A DNA stretch of 64,000 nucleotides, taken from NCBI RefSeq assembly GCF_030811855.1, contig NZ_JAUSRN010000001.1, positions 744,001-808,000 on the forward strand. The letters run 5' to 3'. Origin of the DNA: Variovorax paradoxus (GTDB taxonomy: Bacteria; Pseudomonadota; Gammaproteobacteria; Burkholderiales; Burkholderiaceae_C). Below the pieces are notes generated by a model. That model was not told the DNA's origin and searched no databases. It worked only from the letters and a program-made list of their open reading frames with translations. The translations under genes were made by a program, and so were the position numbers. Positions within the stretch are counted from its first letter, which is position 1, and each line of letters begins with the position of its first letter. Positions 23,767 through 32,176 of this stretch are shown here, piece by piece.

Positions 23767-25045
23767 CGGCAATCTCCTGCGTCACCCGGAGAAATTTCTC
23801 CACGTCGGCGATCGAGTGGCAGTGCAGCGGCGACACCCGCACCGTGCCTTCAAGGCCAAAGGAATCGAGCATGCGCTTCGAGTAGATGCTGCTGGCCACG
23901 CGCTCGTAGACCGTGACGCCGCGCTTGCCGTACTCGACCACCGCCTGCGTGCAGTCGAGCTGCGCAAAGCCGATGCCGATGATGAGGTCGCGCTTCGTCA
24001 GGTCCGGGTGATCGAGGAAGACCTTCACGCCTTCGATCTGGCGCAAGCCCCTGGCCTTGCCGCTGCCGTCCAGCAACGCCGCGAGCAAGGCGCGCTCGTG
24101 CAGCTCGATGTGCGCGATGCCGGCCACGAACAGCGCGCGGCGCTCGGTCGCGTCCGAAAAATGGCCGCCGAGCCAGCACACGTAGTCGACGACTTCGGTG
24201 AGCACCGCAAACTGCCACGGCGCGGAGCTGCCCAGGTCCCAGAAGTCGGGCTTCTTGCCCGCGAGCTTGTGGTGCGGCAGCAGCGCCGCGCGCTCCGACA
24301 CCCATGAGAGGCCCGAGCCCCGGCAACCGAAGAACTTGTACGGCGCCATGTTGATGCCGTCGACGGGCGTCTTCTCAAGGTCGATCAGGCCGTGCGGCGC
24401 ATGCTGCACGGCATCCACCACGATGTAGAGATCGGGCTTGATTTCCTTCGCGCGTCGGACGATCTGTTCCATGTCGAGCTTGGCGCCCGAGATGTTCGAT
24501 GCATAGATCACGTTGAGCAGGCAGGTGTTCTTGTCCACCAACCGCACGATCTCGTCGGCATCGACACCGCCGGTCTCAGGGTTGCTCCTCGCCACTCGCA
24601 GTTCACGGCCGGTCTTGCCCGCATAGAGGCTCATGGCGTCGAAAGACGAGGGGTGCTCGAGCACGGTCGTGACCATGTTCGTGCCCGGCACGTTCTCGGC
24701 CACTGCGCGCACCATGTCGAACATCGCGCCCGATGCCGTGAGCGACGCATAGACGCTACCGCCGCGCGCGTTGAGGATGGTGCGCAGGTCGGCCCCGGCC
24801 CTGGCCTGGATCTGCTGCAGCTCGACGGCGGTGGCGTGAATGCGCTCCGCGTTGTCGGGGATGGCATCGACCTGCATGAAACGCTCGGCCGCGGCCTTCA
24901 GCCGGAACGAGCCGCCAGCGTTGTCGAAGTAGAGGCGTTCGCGCCCGTGGTGGTCGTGGTCGACATGGAGAAAGCGCTGCTTCACCTCGCGCATCAGCGC
25001 GTCCGGGAACGCCATCCCCTTGGCGTGGTGTGTATTGACCGACAT
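23729..25045 (-). CDS. Class V PLP aminotransferase (cysteine-desulfurase-like fold)
   Basis: The protein has 438 residues from ATG 25045. Fold type I class V features are clear: RLYFDNAGGSFRL near the start, NMVTTVLEHPSSFDAM, VVDAVQHAPHGLIDLEK with the cofactor Asp, and the PLP lysine in MAPYKFFGCRGSG near residue 235. The C-terminus has GTVRVSPLHCHSIADVEKF, the usual RVS-x-Y/H-N-T region. Members include cysteine desulfurases, isopenicillin-N epimerase-like enzymes and ureidoglycine-glyoxylate transaminase. It follows the amino-acid binding protein by 2 bp, so an amino acid delivered by that protein is the likely substrate. Confidence 0.82.
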   Translation of the reverse strand: MSVNTHHAKGMAFPDALMREVKQRFLHVDHDHHGRERLYFDNAGGSFRLKAAAERFMQVDAIPDNAERIHATAVELQQIQARAGADLRTILNARGGSVYASLTASGAMFDMVRAVAENVPGTNMVTTVLEHPSSFDAMSLYAGKTGRELRVARSNPETGGVDADEIVRLVDKNTCLLNVIYASNISGAKLDMEQIVRRAKEIKPDLYIVVDAVQHAPHGLIDLEKTPVDGINMAPYKFFGCRGSGLSWVSERAALLPHHKLAGKKPDFWDLGSSAPWQFAVLTEVVDYVCWLGGHFSDATERRALFVAGIAHIELHERALLAALLDGSGKARGLRQIEGVKVFLDHPDLTKRDLIIGIGFAQLDCTQAVVEYGKRGVTVYERVASSIYSKRMLDSFGLEGTVRVSPLHCHSIADVEKFLRVTQEIAVSGNGLRTGTAG

Positions 25046-25047
25046 CC

Positions 25048-25941
25048 TCAAACGCCTTTGTTGTTGGGGTTCTTGTAGACCTCGCGCACGGCGTCGGACA
25101 TCGGGAAGTTGAGGTTCACGTTGCGCGGCGGAATGGGTGTCATGAACCACTTGGTGTAGAGCTTGTCGATGGCGCCGGACTTCATCATCTCGGTCACGGT
25201 CTGGTCGACGATGGCCTTGAACTCGGGGTCGTCCTTGCGCATCATGATGCCGTAGGGTTCTTGCCGCAGCACGTCTTTCAGCAGCTTGTAGTCGGAGGCG
25301 TTGGGCTGATTGGCGATCAGGCCGGCCAGCTGCACGTCGTCGAGCACATAAGCCACGGCGCGGTCGCTCGCGAGCAGCAGGAAGGCGTCGGCCGTGTCCT
25401 TGCCCGCGATTTCCTGCACCTCGATGTTCTCGGTCTTGCGGAAGCCGCGCAGCAGCTGCATGGACGTGCTGCCGGCCACCGTGGCCACGGTCTTGCCCTG
25501 CAGGTCGGCGATCGAGTTGATGCCCGAGTTCTTCTTTACCGCGGCGGTGATGTTGGTGACGAAATGGCTCGGCGCAAAGTCGACCTGCTGCTGGCGCTGC
25601 ACCGTGTTGGTGGTGGTCGCGCAGTCGAGGTCGACCGTGCCGTTTTGCACCAGCGGAATGCGGTTGGTCGAATTGAGCAGCGTGTAGCGCACCTCGATCT
25701 TCTGAAGGCCGAGCTTGGCCTTGATCGCATCGACCACCTTCAGGCAGATTTCGTTGGTGAAGCCGATCGGCGCGCTCTCGGCGCCGGTCTTGTAAGAGAA
25801 CGGAATCTGCGTGTCGCGGCTGCCGATCTGCACCGTGCCGGTTTCCTTGATCTTGCGCAGCGTCGGGCTCTCTTGCGCGAAGGCAGCACCGCAGAGCAGC
25901 GCGATGCTGGCGCCGAGCGCGAGGGACTGTTTGAGGTTCAT
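25048..25941 (-). CDS. Amino-acid ABC transporter periplasmic binding protein (GltI-like)
   Basis: The protein has 297 residues with a signal peptide ending at CGAAFAQ (about residue 23). Type II binding-protein motifs are present: TLRKIKETGTVQIGSRDTQI, PIGFTNEICLKVVDAIKAKL, VDLDCATTTNTVQRQQQVDF and GKTVATVAGSTSMQLL. This is the glutamate/aspartate GltI subgroup. No permease or ATPase gene accompanies it, so it must work with components encoded elsewhere. It is first gene of a two-gene operon with the class V aminotransferase and is divergent from a LysR gene. Confidence 0.87.
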   Translation of the reverse strand: MNLKQSLALGASIALLCGAAFAQESPTLRKIKETGTVQIGSRDTQIPFSYKTGAESAPIGFTNEICLKVVDAIKAKLGLQKIEVRYTLLNSTNRIPLVQNGTVDLDCATTTNTVQRQQQVDFAPSHFVTNITAAVKKNSGINSIADLQGKTVATVAGSTSMQLLRGFRKTENIEVQEIAGKDTADAFLLLASDRAVAYVLDDVQLAGLIANQPNASDYKLLKDVLRQEPYGIMMRKDDPEFKAIVDQTVTEMMKSGAIDKLYTKWFMTPIPPRNVNLNFPMSDAVREVYKNPNNKGV

Positions 25942-26079
25942 GGAATGTTCCTTTGAAAATGAGGCAGGAAGTACACGGGCAGGACCGGAGCGAATCTTCT
26001 GCGCACCTTCAAATTTCTAAAAGCGATTTTTTGTGATCGAATAACATGAATAAAAGGATTCAATATAAGGGCACGCACC
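25942..26079. promoter_or_regulatory. Divergent promoter region, amino-acid binding protein / LysR
   Basis: This 138-bp gap is notably AT-rich (TTCAAATTTCTAAAAGCGAT and a later TGAATAAAAGGATTCAATAT). It should hold both promoters and a LysR site. Clear symmetry was not found. Confidence 0.4.
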
Positions 26080-27003
26080 GTGATGACTTTCAAGCAACTC
26101 GAAGCCCTGTACTGGATCGCCAAGCTCGGCGGTTTCGCCCAGGCGGCCAACCAGCTTCACACCTCGCAGTCGGCCGTGTCCAAACGGGTGCATGAACTCG
26201 AGCTGCTGTTCGACACGGAGCTTTTCGACCGCAGCCAGCGCACCGCGCGCCTGACTGAAAAGGGCGAGGAGATGTTCGTGCTCGCGACCCGGCTGCTCGA
26301 GCAGCGCGATGCCGCGGTCGAGCAATTCAGCAAGCCGGGCGTGGTAGAGCGCCGGTTGCGCATCGGCGTGACCGAGCTCACGGCGATGACATGGCTGCCG
26401 CGGCTCGTCGGCCTGATCCAGCGGCACTACCCGAAGGTCATTCTCGAGCCCGATGTCGACGACAGCCTGCAGTTGCGCGACAAGCTCTTGGCCGACGAGC
26501 TCGACCTCGTGATCGTGCCCGACACCTTTGCCGATGCGCGCATGCAGAACAAGACCATCGGCCAAGTGAAAAGTGCCTGGATGTGCAAGCCCGGTGTGGT
26601 GCAGGCCACCGGCCGCATGCGGCTGCACGAGCTTGCGCGGCATCGCATGCTGGTGCAGGGCAAGAGCTCTGGCACCGGCCGCGCCTATGACGCCTGGATG
26701 AAGGACCAGGGCGTGCAGCCTTCCGACACCATCGTGGTGAGCAACCTCGTGGCGCTGACCGGTCTCACCGTGTCGGGCCTGGGCGTGAGCTATCTTCCGC
26801 GCCAGTGCCTGGAACCTCTGGTTGCGGCCGGCATGCTGGCCGTAATCGACGTGGTGCCCGCCCTGCCCGTGGTGCGCTACGTGGCCATGCACAAGGGCGA
26901 GCACCGCAGCGCTCTCACCTCGTCCATCGTCATGCTCGCGCAGGAATGCTGCGATTTCACGCGCATGTTCCAGGCCCAGTCCGACGAAGAGTCGGACGCT
27001 TGA
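26080..27003 (+). CDS. LysR-family transcriptional regulator
   Basis: The protein has 307 residues (ATG 26080 or the adjacent ATG 26083). The N-terminal helix-turn-helix contains GGFAQAANQLHTSQSAVSKR, and the effector domain begins at RRLRIGVTELTAMTWLPRLV. It resembles CysB/GltC-like members and has no unusual features. It is divergent from the GltI-like binding protein and class V aminotransferase operon, which it probably controls. Downstream, the SET gene starts 61 bp after its stop on the same strand. Confidence 0.85.
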   Translation: MMTFKQLEALYWIAKLGGFAQAANQLHTSQSAVSKRVHELELLFDTELFDRSQRTARLTEKGEEMFVLATRLLEQRDAAVEQFSKPGVVERRLRIGVTELTAMTWLPRLVGLIQRHYPKVILEPDVDDSLQLRDKLLADELDLVIVPDTFADARMQNKTIGQVKSAWMCKPGVVQATGRMRLHELARHRMLVQGKSSGTGRAYDAWMKDQGVQPSDTIVVSNLVALTGLTVSGLGVSYLPRQCLEPLVAAGMLAVIDVVPALPVVRYVAMHKGEHRSALTSSIVMLAQECCDFTRMFQAQSDEESDA

Positions 27004-27064
27004 GCGCACGGCTGGTGCACACTTGCACACTCGCCTGTCCCGCAACTCCTCGGCTCTTTCGCAC

Positions 27065-27526
27065 ATGAAACCCCGCAAGCAAACCTCGTCCACACCCAAC
27101 ATCCGGGTCGCGCCCAGCGGAGTGCACGGACTCGGTGCGTTTGCGACGCGCGATCTGCCGGCCGAGGCATTTCTCGGCCTCTACGAAGGCCGGCGCTACA
27201 CGCCGCAGCAGATCGCCGCCAAGTCGTGGGACGACCAGCTCACCTATCTGTTCACGCTCTCCAACCACGAGACGATCGACGGCGCCAAGGGCGGCAACGG
27301 CACGCGCCACCTGAACCACGCCTGCGACCCCAACTGCGAGGCGGTCGAGGAATACGATGAAGCGGGCGAGTTGCTGCTGAAGTTTCAAACCCTTGTGCCG
27401 GTCGATGAGGGCGACGAGTTGTTCATCGACTACTCGCTGACCGCGGACGACGGTTCGCCGGCTGAAAATTACCCTTGCCGTTGCGGCTCGCCGAATTGCC
27501 GCGGGACGATGCTGGCGCCGGCCTAG
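27065..27526 (+). CDS. SET-domain protein, putative protein-lysine methyltransferase
   Basis: The protein has 153 residues, essentially a bare SET domain. GVHGLGAFATRDLPA is the opening SAM-binding strand (residues 19-33). RHLNHACDPNC at 81-91 is the NHxCxPN signature, and GDELFIDYS at 116-124 carries the catalytic Tyr region. A post-SET Cys cluster, CRCGSPNC (138-145), closes the domain. This is the complete eukaryotic-like set of motifs, known in scattered bacteria. The methylated protein is unknown. Its last four bases overlap the convergent debranching-enzyme gene. Confidence 0.83.
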   Translation: MKPRKQTSSTPNIRVAPSGVHGLGAFATRDLPAEAFLGLYEGRRYTPQQIAAKSWDDQLTYLFTLSNHETIDGAKGGNGTRHLNHACDPNCEAVEEYDEAGELLLKFQTLVPVDEGDELFIDYSLTADDGSPAENYPCRCGSPNCRGTMLAPA

Positions 27527-29667
27527 AGCTGCAGGTTCACCGCCACCCTCGGCCCCCCTGGCGACGATTGCGCCACCACCACGATCCGATCTTCCAGCCG
27601 CTGGAAATGCAGGTCCACCCGCGCGTCGCCCACGCGCAAATGCCGCACGTGCAGATGGTCGATGTCGGCCGGCAGCCTCGGGTGCACGATGGTCACCTGG
27701 CGCCGGATGCCGTCGACCTGGAGGCCCAGGCAGGCTTGCAGCAGCATGAAGGCCGATCCCGCTGCCCATGCTTGCGGCAGGCAGGCCACGGGATAGGCGA
27801 TCGGCGACTGCCCCGGCTGCCGGTCGAAGCCGCAGAACAACTCGGGCAGGCGCATGCCGAAGTGCGCGGCCGACTCGAACAGGTTGTCGAGGATGCGCAC
27901 CACGCCCTCGCGTTCGCCATAGCGCGCCATGCCGGCCGCGCACAGCGCAGCATCATGCGGCCATACCGATCCGTTGTGATACGACATCGGATTGAAGCGC
28001 ACCGCTTCGATGGGCAGGGTGCGGATACCCCAGCCGGAGGCAAAGGCCGGCGACAGCAGCTGCCGGCCCACCGCGACGGCGCGCTCGACGATCGGCAGGC
28101 CGGTGAACAGGAGATGCCCTGCATTGGACGCGCGCACGCGGCAGGGCTGATTGCTGCCGTCGATGGCCAGCGCATAGAACTGCAGGTCGTCGAGCCAGAA
28201 GCGGTTCTCGACCGCGACGCGCATGGCCGCCGCACGCTGGCGCCAGTGGGCAGCACCCGAGTCGACGCGCCACTCGGCGATCGACGCCATCGCAAGGAAG
28301 GCCGCATACACATAGCCCTGCACTTCGACCAGCGCGATCGGCCCCTCGGGGGTCCGGCCATCGACATGGAAGATGGAGTCGTGGCTGTCCTTCCAGCCCT
28401 GGTTGACGAGCCCGCTGGTTTCGCCGCGCTGGTAGGCAAGGAGGCCGTCGGGGTGGCGCGCCATGTTGCGCTCCATCCACTCGCAAGCCGCGAGCAGCGC
28501 GGGCCAGATCCGGTCGATGGTGGCGTGGTCCGCGGTGCGCTGCGCATAGGCACCTGCCAACGCGACGAAGAGCGGCGTAGTGTCGACCCCGCCGTAGTAC
28601 TGGCCAAAGGGCAGTTCGTCGACCGCGGCCATCTCGCCCTTGCGGGTCTCGTGCATGATTTTTCCGGGCTCCGCATCGCGGAAGCTCGAGGTCTGGCGCG
28701 ACTGCCTCGCCGCAAGAAATTCGAGCACGCCCTGCGCAAGCCGGGGGTCGATCCACAGCGTCTGGAAGGCCGTCACGATGGCGTCGCGGCCGAAGGGCGT
28801 CGAGAACCACGGAATGCCGGCGTACGGATAAGGGCCGGTCGGCAGGTCGGTGGTGAGCAACGCAAGATCGGCGCGCGAGCGGTCGAGCCACGCCTGAAAC
28901 AGGCGACCCGAACTCTCCAGCCGCGAGCCGCGCCGCTGCCGGGCGCGCATGCGCCACCGCGCGAGCACGCCGGCGTCCCTGAAACGCTCGGGACCGGGCC
29001 GCGCGGGCTCCATTCCCACTTCGATGTGCAGCGTCCATTCGCCGTGCGCCGCGAGCGGCACGCTGAAGCTGGCGGTGCCGGCGTCCAGATGCCGCGGCAC
29101 CTGTGAGAAGCCGATGCAGGCCCGCCGCAGCACGGTGTCGAGCCCCTCGTAGCGCAGCTCCACGGCCTGCACACCCACCTCGGGCGCATCGAACTCGCCG
29201 CGCCGTGCGCGCTGCTGGCCGCGCACTTCGAACATGTCGCGGAAGTCGGCACCGAACTGCAGCGTGAGCGGCGCCTCCGCCGGCTGGTCGCTGTAGTTCA
29301 CGAGCCGCAGGCGCTCGAACAGCCGCGCGCCCCAGAGAAAGCGCTTGCGCTCGAGATGGATCACGCCCTGCGGCATCGACGTGGAGCCGAGCACCGGCAG
29401 CGGGTGGTTGGTGAGGTTGGCGGTGAAGAACACGTTGTCCTGGCTGACGCCGCTGGACAGCAGCGAGGGCCGCGCGCCGTTCAGCCGCAGCACGAAGGTC
29501 GACAGCATGCGCGTGTCGTTGTGAAAGAGGCCGTCCACGCCGCCGCCCACGTCGCCATGCGCATCCATCACGAAGTAGGTGTCGCCCTCCTTGAGCACGA
29601 AGGCGTGCTGCACCGCGCGTTCGGTCGCCGGCTCCGCCTGTTCGGTCGCGGGCACATCCTCGCTCAT
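27523..29667 (-). CDS. Glycogen-debranching-like amylo-alpha-1,6-glucosidase
   Basis: The protein has 714 residues and no signal peptide. Residues 20-215 form the N-terminal bacterial debranching domain, with GDTYFVMDAHGDVGGGVDGL and FHNDTRMLSTFVLRLNG. The rest is an (alpha/alpha)6 barrel with PWFSTPFGRDAIVTAFQTLW, HETRKGEMA, NQGWKDSHDSI and YHNGSVWPHDAAL, which carry the acidic active-site residues of amylo-1,6-glucosidase/GH63-like enzymes. It should remove alpha-1,6 branches from an alpha-glucan or act on a related glucoside. It starts 2 bp after the GT4 glycosyltransferase, and such pairs recur in bacteria, often as stress or osmolyte genes. Confidence 0.83.
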   Translation of the reverse strand: MSEDVPATEQAEPATERAVQHAFVLKEGDTYFVMDAHGDVGGGVDGLFHNDTRMLSTFVLRLNGARPSLLSSGVSQDNVFFTANLTNHPLPVLGSTSMPQGVIHLERKRFLWGARLFERLRLVNYSDQPAEAPLTLQFGADFRDMFEVRGQQRARRGEFDAPEVGVQAVELRYEGLDTVLRRACIGFSQVPRHLDAGTASFSVPLAAHGEWTLHIEVGMEPARPGPERFRDAGVLARWRMRARQRRGSRLESSGRLFQAWLDRSRADLALLTTDLPTGPYPYAGIPWFSTPFGRDAIVTAFQTLWIDPRLAQGVLEFLAARQSRQTSSFRDAEPGKIMHETRKGEMAAVDELPFGQYYGGVDTTPLFVALAGAYAQRTADHATIDRIWPALLAACEWMERNMARHPDGLLAYQRGETSGLVNQGWKDSHDSIFHVDGRTPEGPIALVEVQGYVYAAFLAMASIAEWRVDSGAAHWRQRAAAMRVAVENRFWLDDLQFYALAIDGSNQPCRVRASNAGHLLFTGLPIVERAVAVGRQLLSPAFASGWGIRTLPIEAVRFNPMSYHNGSVWPHDAALCAAGMARYGEREGVVRILDNLFESAAHFGMRLPELFCGFDRQPGQSPIAYPVACLPQAWAAGSAFMLLQACLGLQVDGIRRQVTIVHPRLPADIDHLHVRHLRVGDARVDLHFQRLEDRIVVVAQSSPGGPRVAVNLQL

Positions 29668-29669
29668 GC

Positions 29670-30740
29670 TCAGGCCGCCTCGGGGTACAGCTCGCCCTGG
29701 GGGGGCAGCACACTGCCGCCCGCCAGCCGCTCATACTGCTCAACATAGGCACTGGCCATCGCATGCGCCGAGAACCGCCGGTCGAAGCACTGCCGCACGC
29801 GGCGGCGGTCGAGCGCGCCGATGGCCTGCACCGCTTCGACGGCCTGCGCCTCGTCGTCGACGATGAGACCGCTCACGCCATGCTCGATAACTTCGGGCAC
29901 CGAGCCGCAGCGCCATCCGATCACCGGCGTGCCGCAGGCCATGGCCTCGATCATCACGAGGCCGAAGGGTTCGGGCCAGTCGATCGGGAAAAGCAGCGCC
30001 CGCGCACCGCCGAGAAACGCGGCCTTGTCGGCATCGCCGATTTCGCCGATGAATTCGACCAGCGGGTTGTCCAGCAGCGGCCGGATCTCCTGCGCGAAGT
30101 AGCGCGCATCGACCGCATCGACCTTGGCCGCGATCCTGAGCGGCATGCCGGCCTTGGTCGCGATCGCAATGGCGCGGTCGGGCCGCTTTTCGGGCGAGAT
30201 GCGTCCGAGGAAGGCCAGGTAGCTGCCGGGATTCGGCTCGAAGGCATAGGGCGTCTCGTCGAGCCCGTGCGAAATGTTTGCGAGCCAATTGGCAAACGGC
30301 AGCGGCCTGCGCTGGTGCCGCGAGATGGAAACCAGCGGGTACTGCTTCCAGCGCATGTAGGCGCCGGGCAGGTCGGCAATGTCGAGGCGGCCGTGAAGCG
30401 TGGTGAGGGTGCGGCCCGCCATGTCCTCGAAGAACGGGAAGTGCAGCAGGTCGACATGGAAATGGAGCACGTCGAATTCATTCGCCCGCCGTCGCACCTC
30501 GTGCAGCATGTTCATGTGGCTGGCCAGGTCGGACTTCAGGGGCGCCGGGTCCAGGCGCAGAGCCTGTGCCCGGGTGGGCGCCAGTTGGGCCCGAGTCTGC
30601 GTGTCCGCGGAGGCGAACAGCGTGACCTCATGGCCCTGATCGACCAGCGCGTTGGCCAGGTGAGCGACCACCCTTTCGGTGCCGCCATAAAACCGTGGCG
30701 GCACGGCTTCGTACAACGGGGCAATCTGCGCGATCTTCAT
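29670..30740 (-). CDS. GT4-family glycosyltransferase
   Basis: The protein has 356 residues from ATG 30740 (AGGAG is 12 bases upstream; a TTG at 30746 is nearer). The first Rossmann domain begins MKIAQIAPLYEAVPPRFYGG with TERVVAHLANALVDQGHEVT. The second starts at YLAFLGRISPEKRPDRAIAI, and the donor site reads PIDWPEPFGLVMIEAMACGT, the E-x7-E motif. It transfers sugar from a nucleotide donor with retention. The acceptor is unknown. It is translated just before the debranching-like enzyme, so both probably build or trim the same glucan or glucoside. Confidence 0.86.
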   Translation of the reverse strand: MKIAQIAPLYEAVPPRFYGGTERVVAHLANALVDQGHEVTLFASADTQTRAQLAPTRAQALRLDPAPLKSDLASHMNMLHEVRRRANEFDVLHFHVDLLHFPFFEDMAGRTLTTLHGRLDIADLPGAYMRWKQYPLVSISRHQRRPLPFANWLANISHGLDETPYAFEPNPGSYLAFLGRISPEKRPDRAIAIATKAGMPLRIAAKVDAVDARYFAQEIRPLLDNPLVEFIGEIGDADKAAFLGGARALLFPIDWPEPFGLVMIEAMACGTPVIGWRCGSVPEVIEHGVSGLIVDDEAQAVEAVQAIGALDRRRVRQCFDRRFSAHAMASAYVEQYERLAGGSVLPPQGELYPEAA

Positions 30741-31024
30741 CGTCAACACAGTCTCCTCGAAAGGAAATCAATGAACAAGGAATGAGAGCGAAGAAATGGA
30801 ACGAAGGCCGGCTTCCTTGCAACCATTTTTTCCGGATTGCAAGAGCCGCGGTGTCAGCCAAAGCCGCTTGCACGCGGGGAGCGCCTGCCCTTTGCTCGGC
30901 GGGCTCCTGAAAGAATCCGTCACAAAAAAAGCTGGGCGGCAACCTCTTGCAAAGCGCTGCAGGCCATGGCGCCGGCGCACAGGTCCACGCCGGCCGCCGG
31001 CATGGACCTGTGCGTTGTCCTGAA
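30741..31024. other. Intergenic stretch with an inverted repeat, no gene
   Basis: No credible coding frame was found. GCACAGGTCCA (30977-30987) and TGGACCTGTGC (31003-31013) form an 11-bp perfect inverted repeat, with CGCCGGC and its complement stacked inside the loop. It could be a second transcription-stop hairpin for the DUF3883 gene or a protein-binding site. The promoter for the glycosyltransferase operon must also lie in the left part. Confidence 0.4.
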
Positions 31025-31065
31025 GCAAAAAAAGCGGCGTCCGACTGCGGGACGCCGCTTTTTCT
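31025..31065 (-). terminator. Intrinsic terminator after the DUF3883 gene
   Basis: AAGCGGCGTCC (31032-31042) pairs with GGACGCCGCTT (31050-31060). Read on the minus strand the stem ends in a run of seven T residues. It lies 25-65 bp after the stop of the gene at 31090 and could also act on rightward transcripts, which end in TTTTTC. Confidence 0.85.
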
Positions 31066-31089
31066 TGAAGCCGAGGCGGTTGCTGCCCG

Positions 31090-32007
31090 CTAGCCCACCG
31101 TATCGAAGCCCGGCGCCTGCGCCATTTCGGAGGCCTTGTAGATCTTGTGTTGCGCCGTTGGGCCGAGCGCGTCGGAGACCACCAGCAGGCGCCAGAGCGG
31201 CTCGCCCGCCGAAGCGGCGCGTTCTTCGCCCGTGAGCTGGAACGCAGGCAGGCCGGTGGCGGTACCCTTCACCACGACCCGCAGAAGCGTCGCGCCCTTG
31301 GCATTCGACACCTCGATGTCGTAGCCGCGGCCCTGGCTGCTCACGTCCTCGGCGTTGTAGCCGTAGCCCTTGAAGTGGCGCATCACGTAGGCCGCGGCGG
31401 CGGCCTGTACCTCTTCGCGCGAGACCTGTCCGGAGCCCGGCTGGCTTTCCGCCGCGGTGTCGGGAACGCTGCCTCGGGCCCTGGAGGCCTTGATTTCGGC
31501 TTCGTCGGGAACCCAGCCGCGCGGGCCGCGGACCAGCACCGCGAGCTTTCGCACCGGCTCCCAGAGGGCGACATGCCATTCGCTCTCGTCGCGCACCCGC
31601 GTCGACACTTTCGCGCTCTTGTTGCTTTCGAGTTCGGCGATCGGCACCCGGTTCGTCTGCAGCACGGCGCGAAAGCCCTGCTCCGCATCGAAGGTGCGCT
31701 TGAGCAGCGCCAGCCGATCCTTGGCACGCTGGATCTGGTAGGGGGTGCGTTCGGCGCCGTCCGGCCGATGGTGCGTGTCCAGCGACTCGAGACAGAACCA
31801 GCGCCCCCCTGCACCCACGCTCACATATTCCGCCCAGATGGTCGCAATGACGTTGTCGCCGGTCGCCAGCCAGGCCTGCTCGAACGGCTTTTCGCGCGCG
31901 TCGAACACGCCCATCTTGGCGACGATTTCGACCGGCGTGAGCCTCGGTCCTGACAGGCGCATCTCGTCGATGACGGCGAGTACGGGGGGATCGACTTCCT
32001 TGTCCAT
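31090..32007 (-). CDS. DUF3883-domain protein of unknown function
   Basis: The product has 305 residues and no signal peptide. The C-terminal part, with AAAYVMRHFKGYGYNAEDVS, then QGRGYDIEVSNAKGATLLRV, matches DUF3883: the YD-I-E and later V-VKG strands follow the restriction-endonuclease-like pattern seen in NO VEIN and some restriction or defence proteins. The N-terminal 180 residues are unrecognised. Neighbours give no functional hint; it stands alone and ends at a strong terminator. It could be nuclease-related, but this is inference. Confidence 0.65.
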   Translation of the reverse strand: MDKEVDPPVLAVIDEMRLSGPRLTPVEIVAKMGVFDAREKPFEQAWLATGDNVIATIWAEYVSVGAGGRWFCLESLDTHHRPDGAERTPYQIQRAKDRLALLKRTFDAEQGFRAVLQTNRVPIAELESNKSAKVSTRVRDESEWHVALWEPVRKLAVLVRGPRGWVPDEAEIKASRARGSVPDTAAESQPGSGQVSREEVQAAAAAYVMRHFKGYGYNAEDVSSQGRGYDIEVSNAKGATLLRVVVKGTATGLPAFQLTGEERAASAGEPLWRLLVVSDALGPTAQHKIYKASEMAQAPGFDTVG

Positions 32008-32176
32008 GCAGCGGGGGGTTTTGGCGAATAGGGGGGTGGGAGTATGCCGTATCGGTGCTCGCCCTTTTTGAGATGGCCGGCCATTCGCACACCTGTTACG
32101 GCGGCCCTACATTGTTTCGCTTGCCGCAAGGGTACTCATCGGCCCAAGGCAGAATTCCGGCAAAGGCGTACCGCAT

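Noticed and set aside
27475-29106. 543-codon plus-strand frame opposite the debranching enzyme
   Set aside because: It mirrors the debranching-enzyme gene, whose motifs are clear; composition is typical of an antisense frame.
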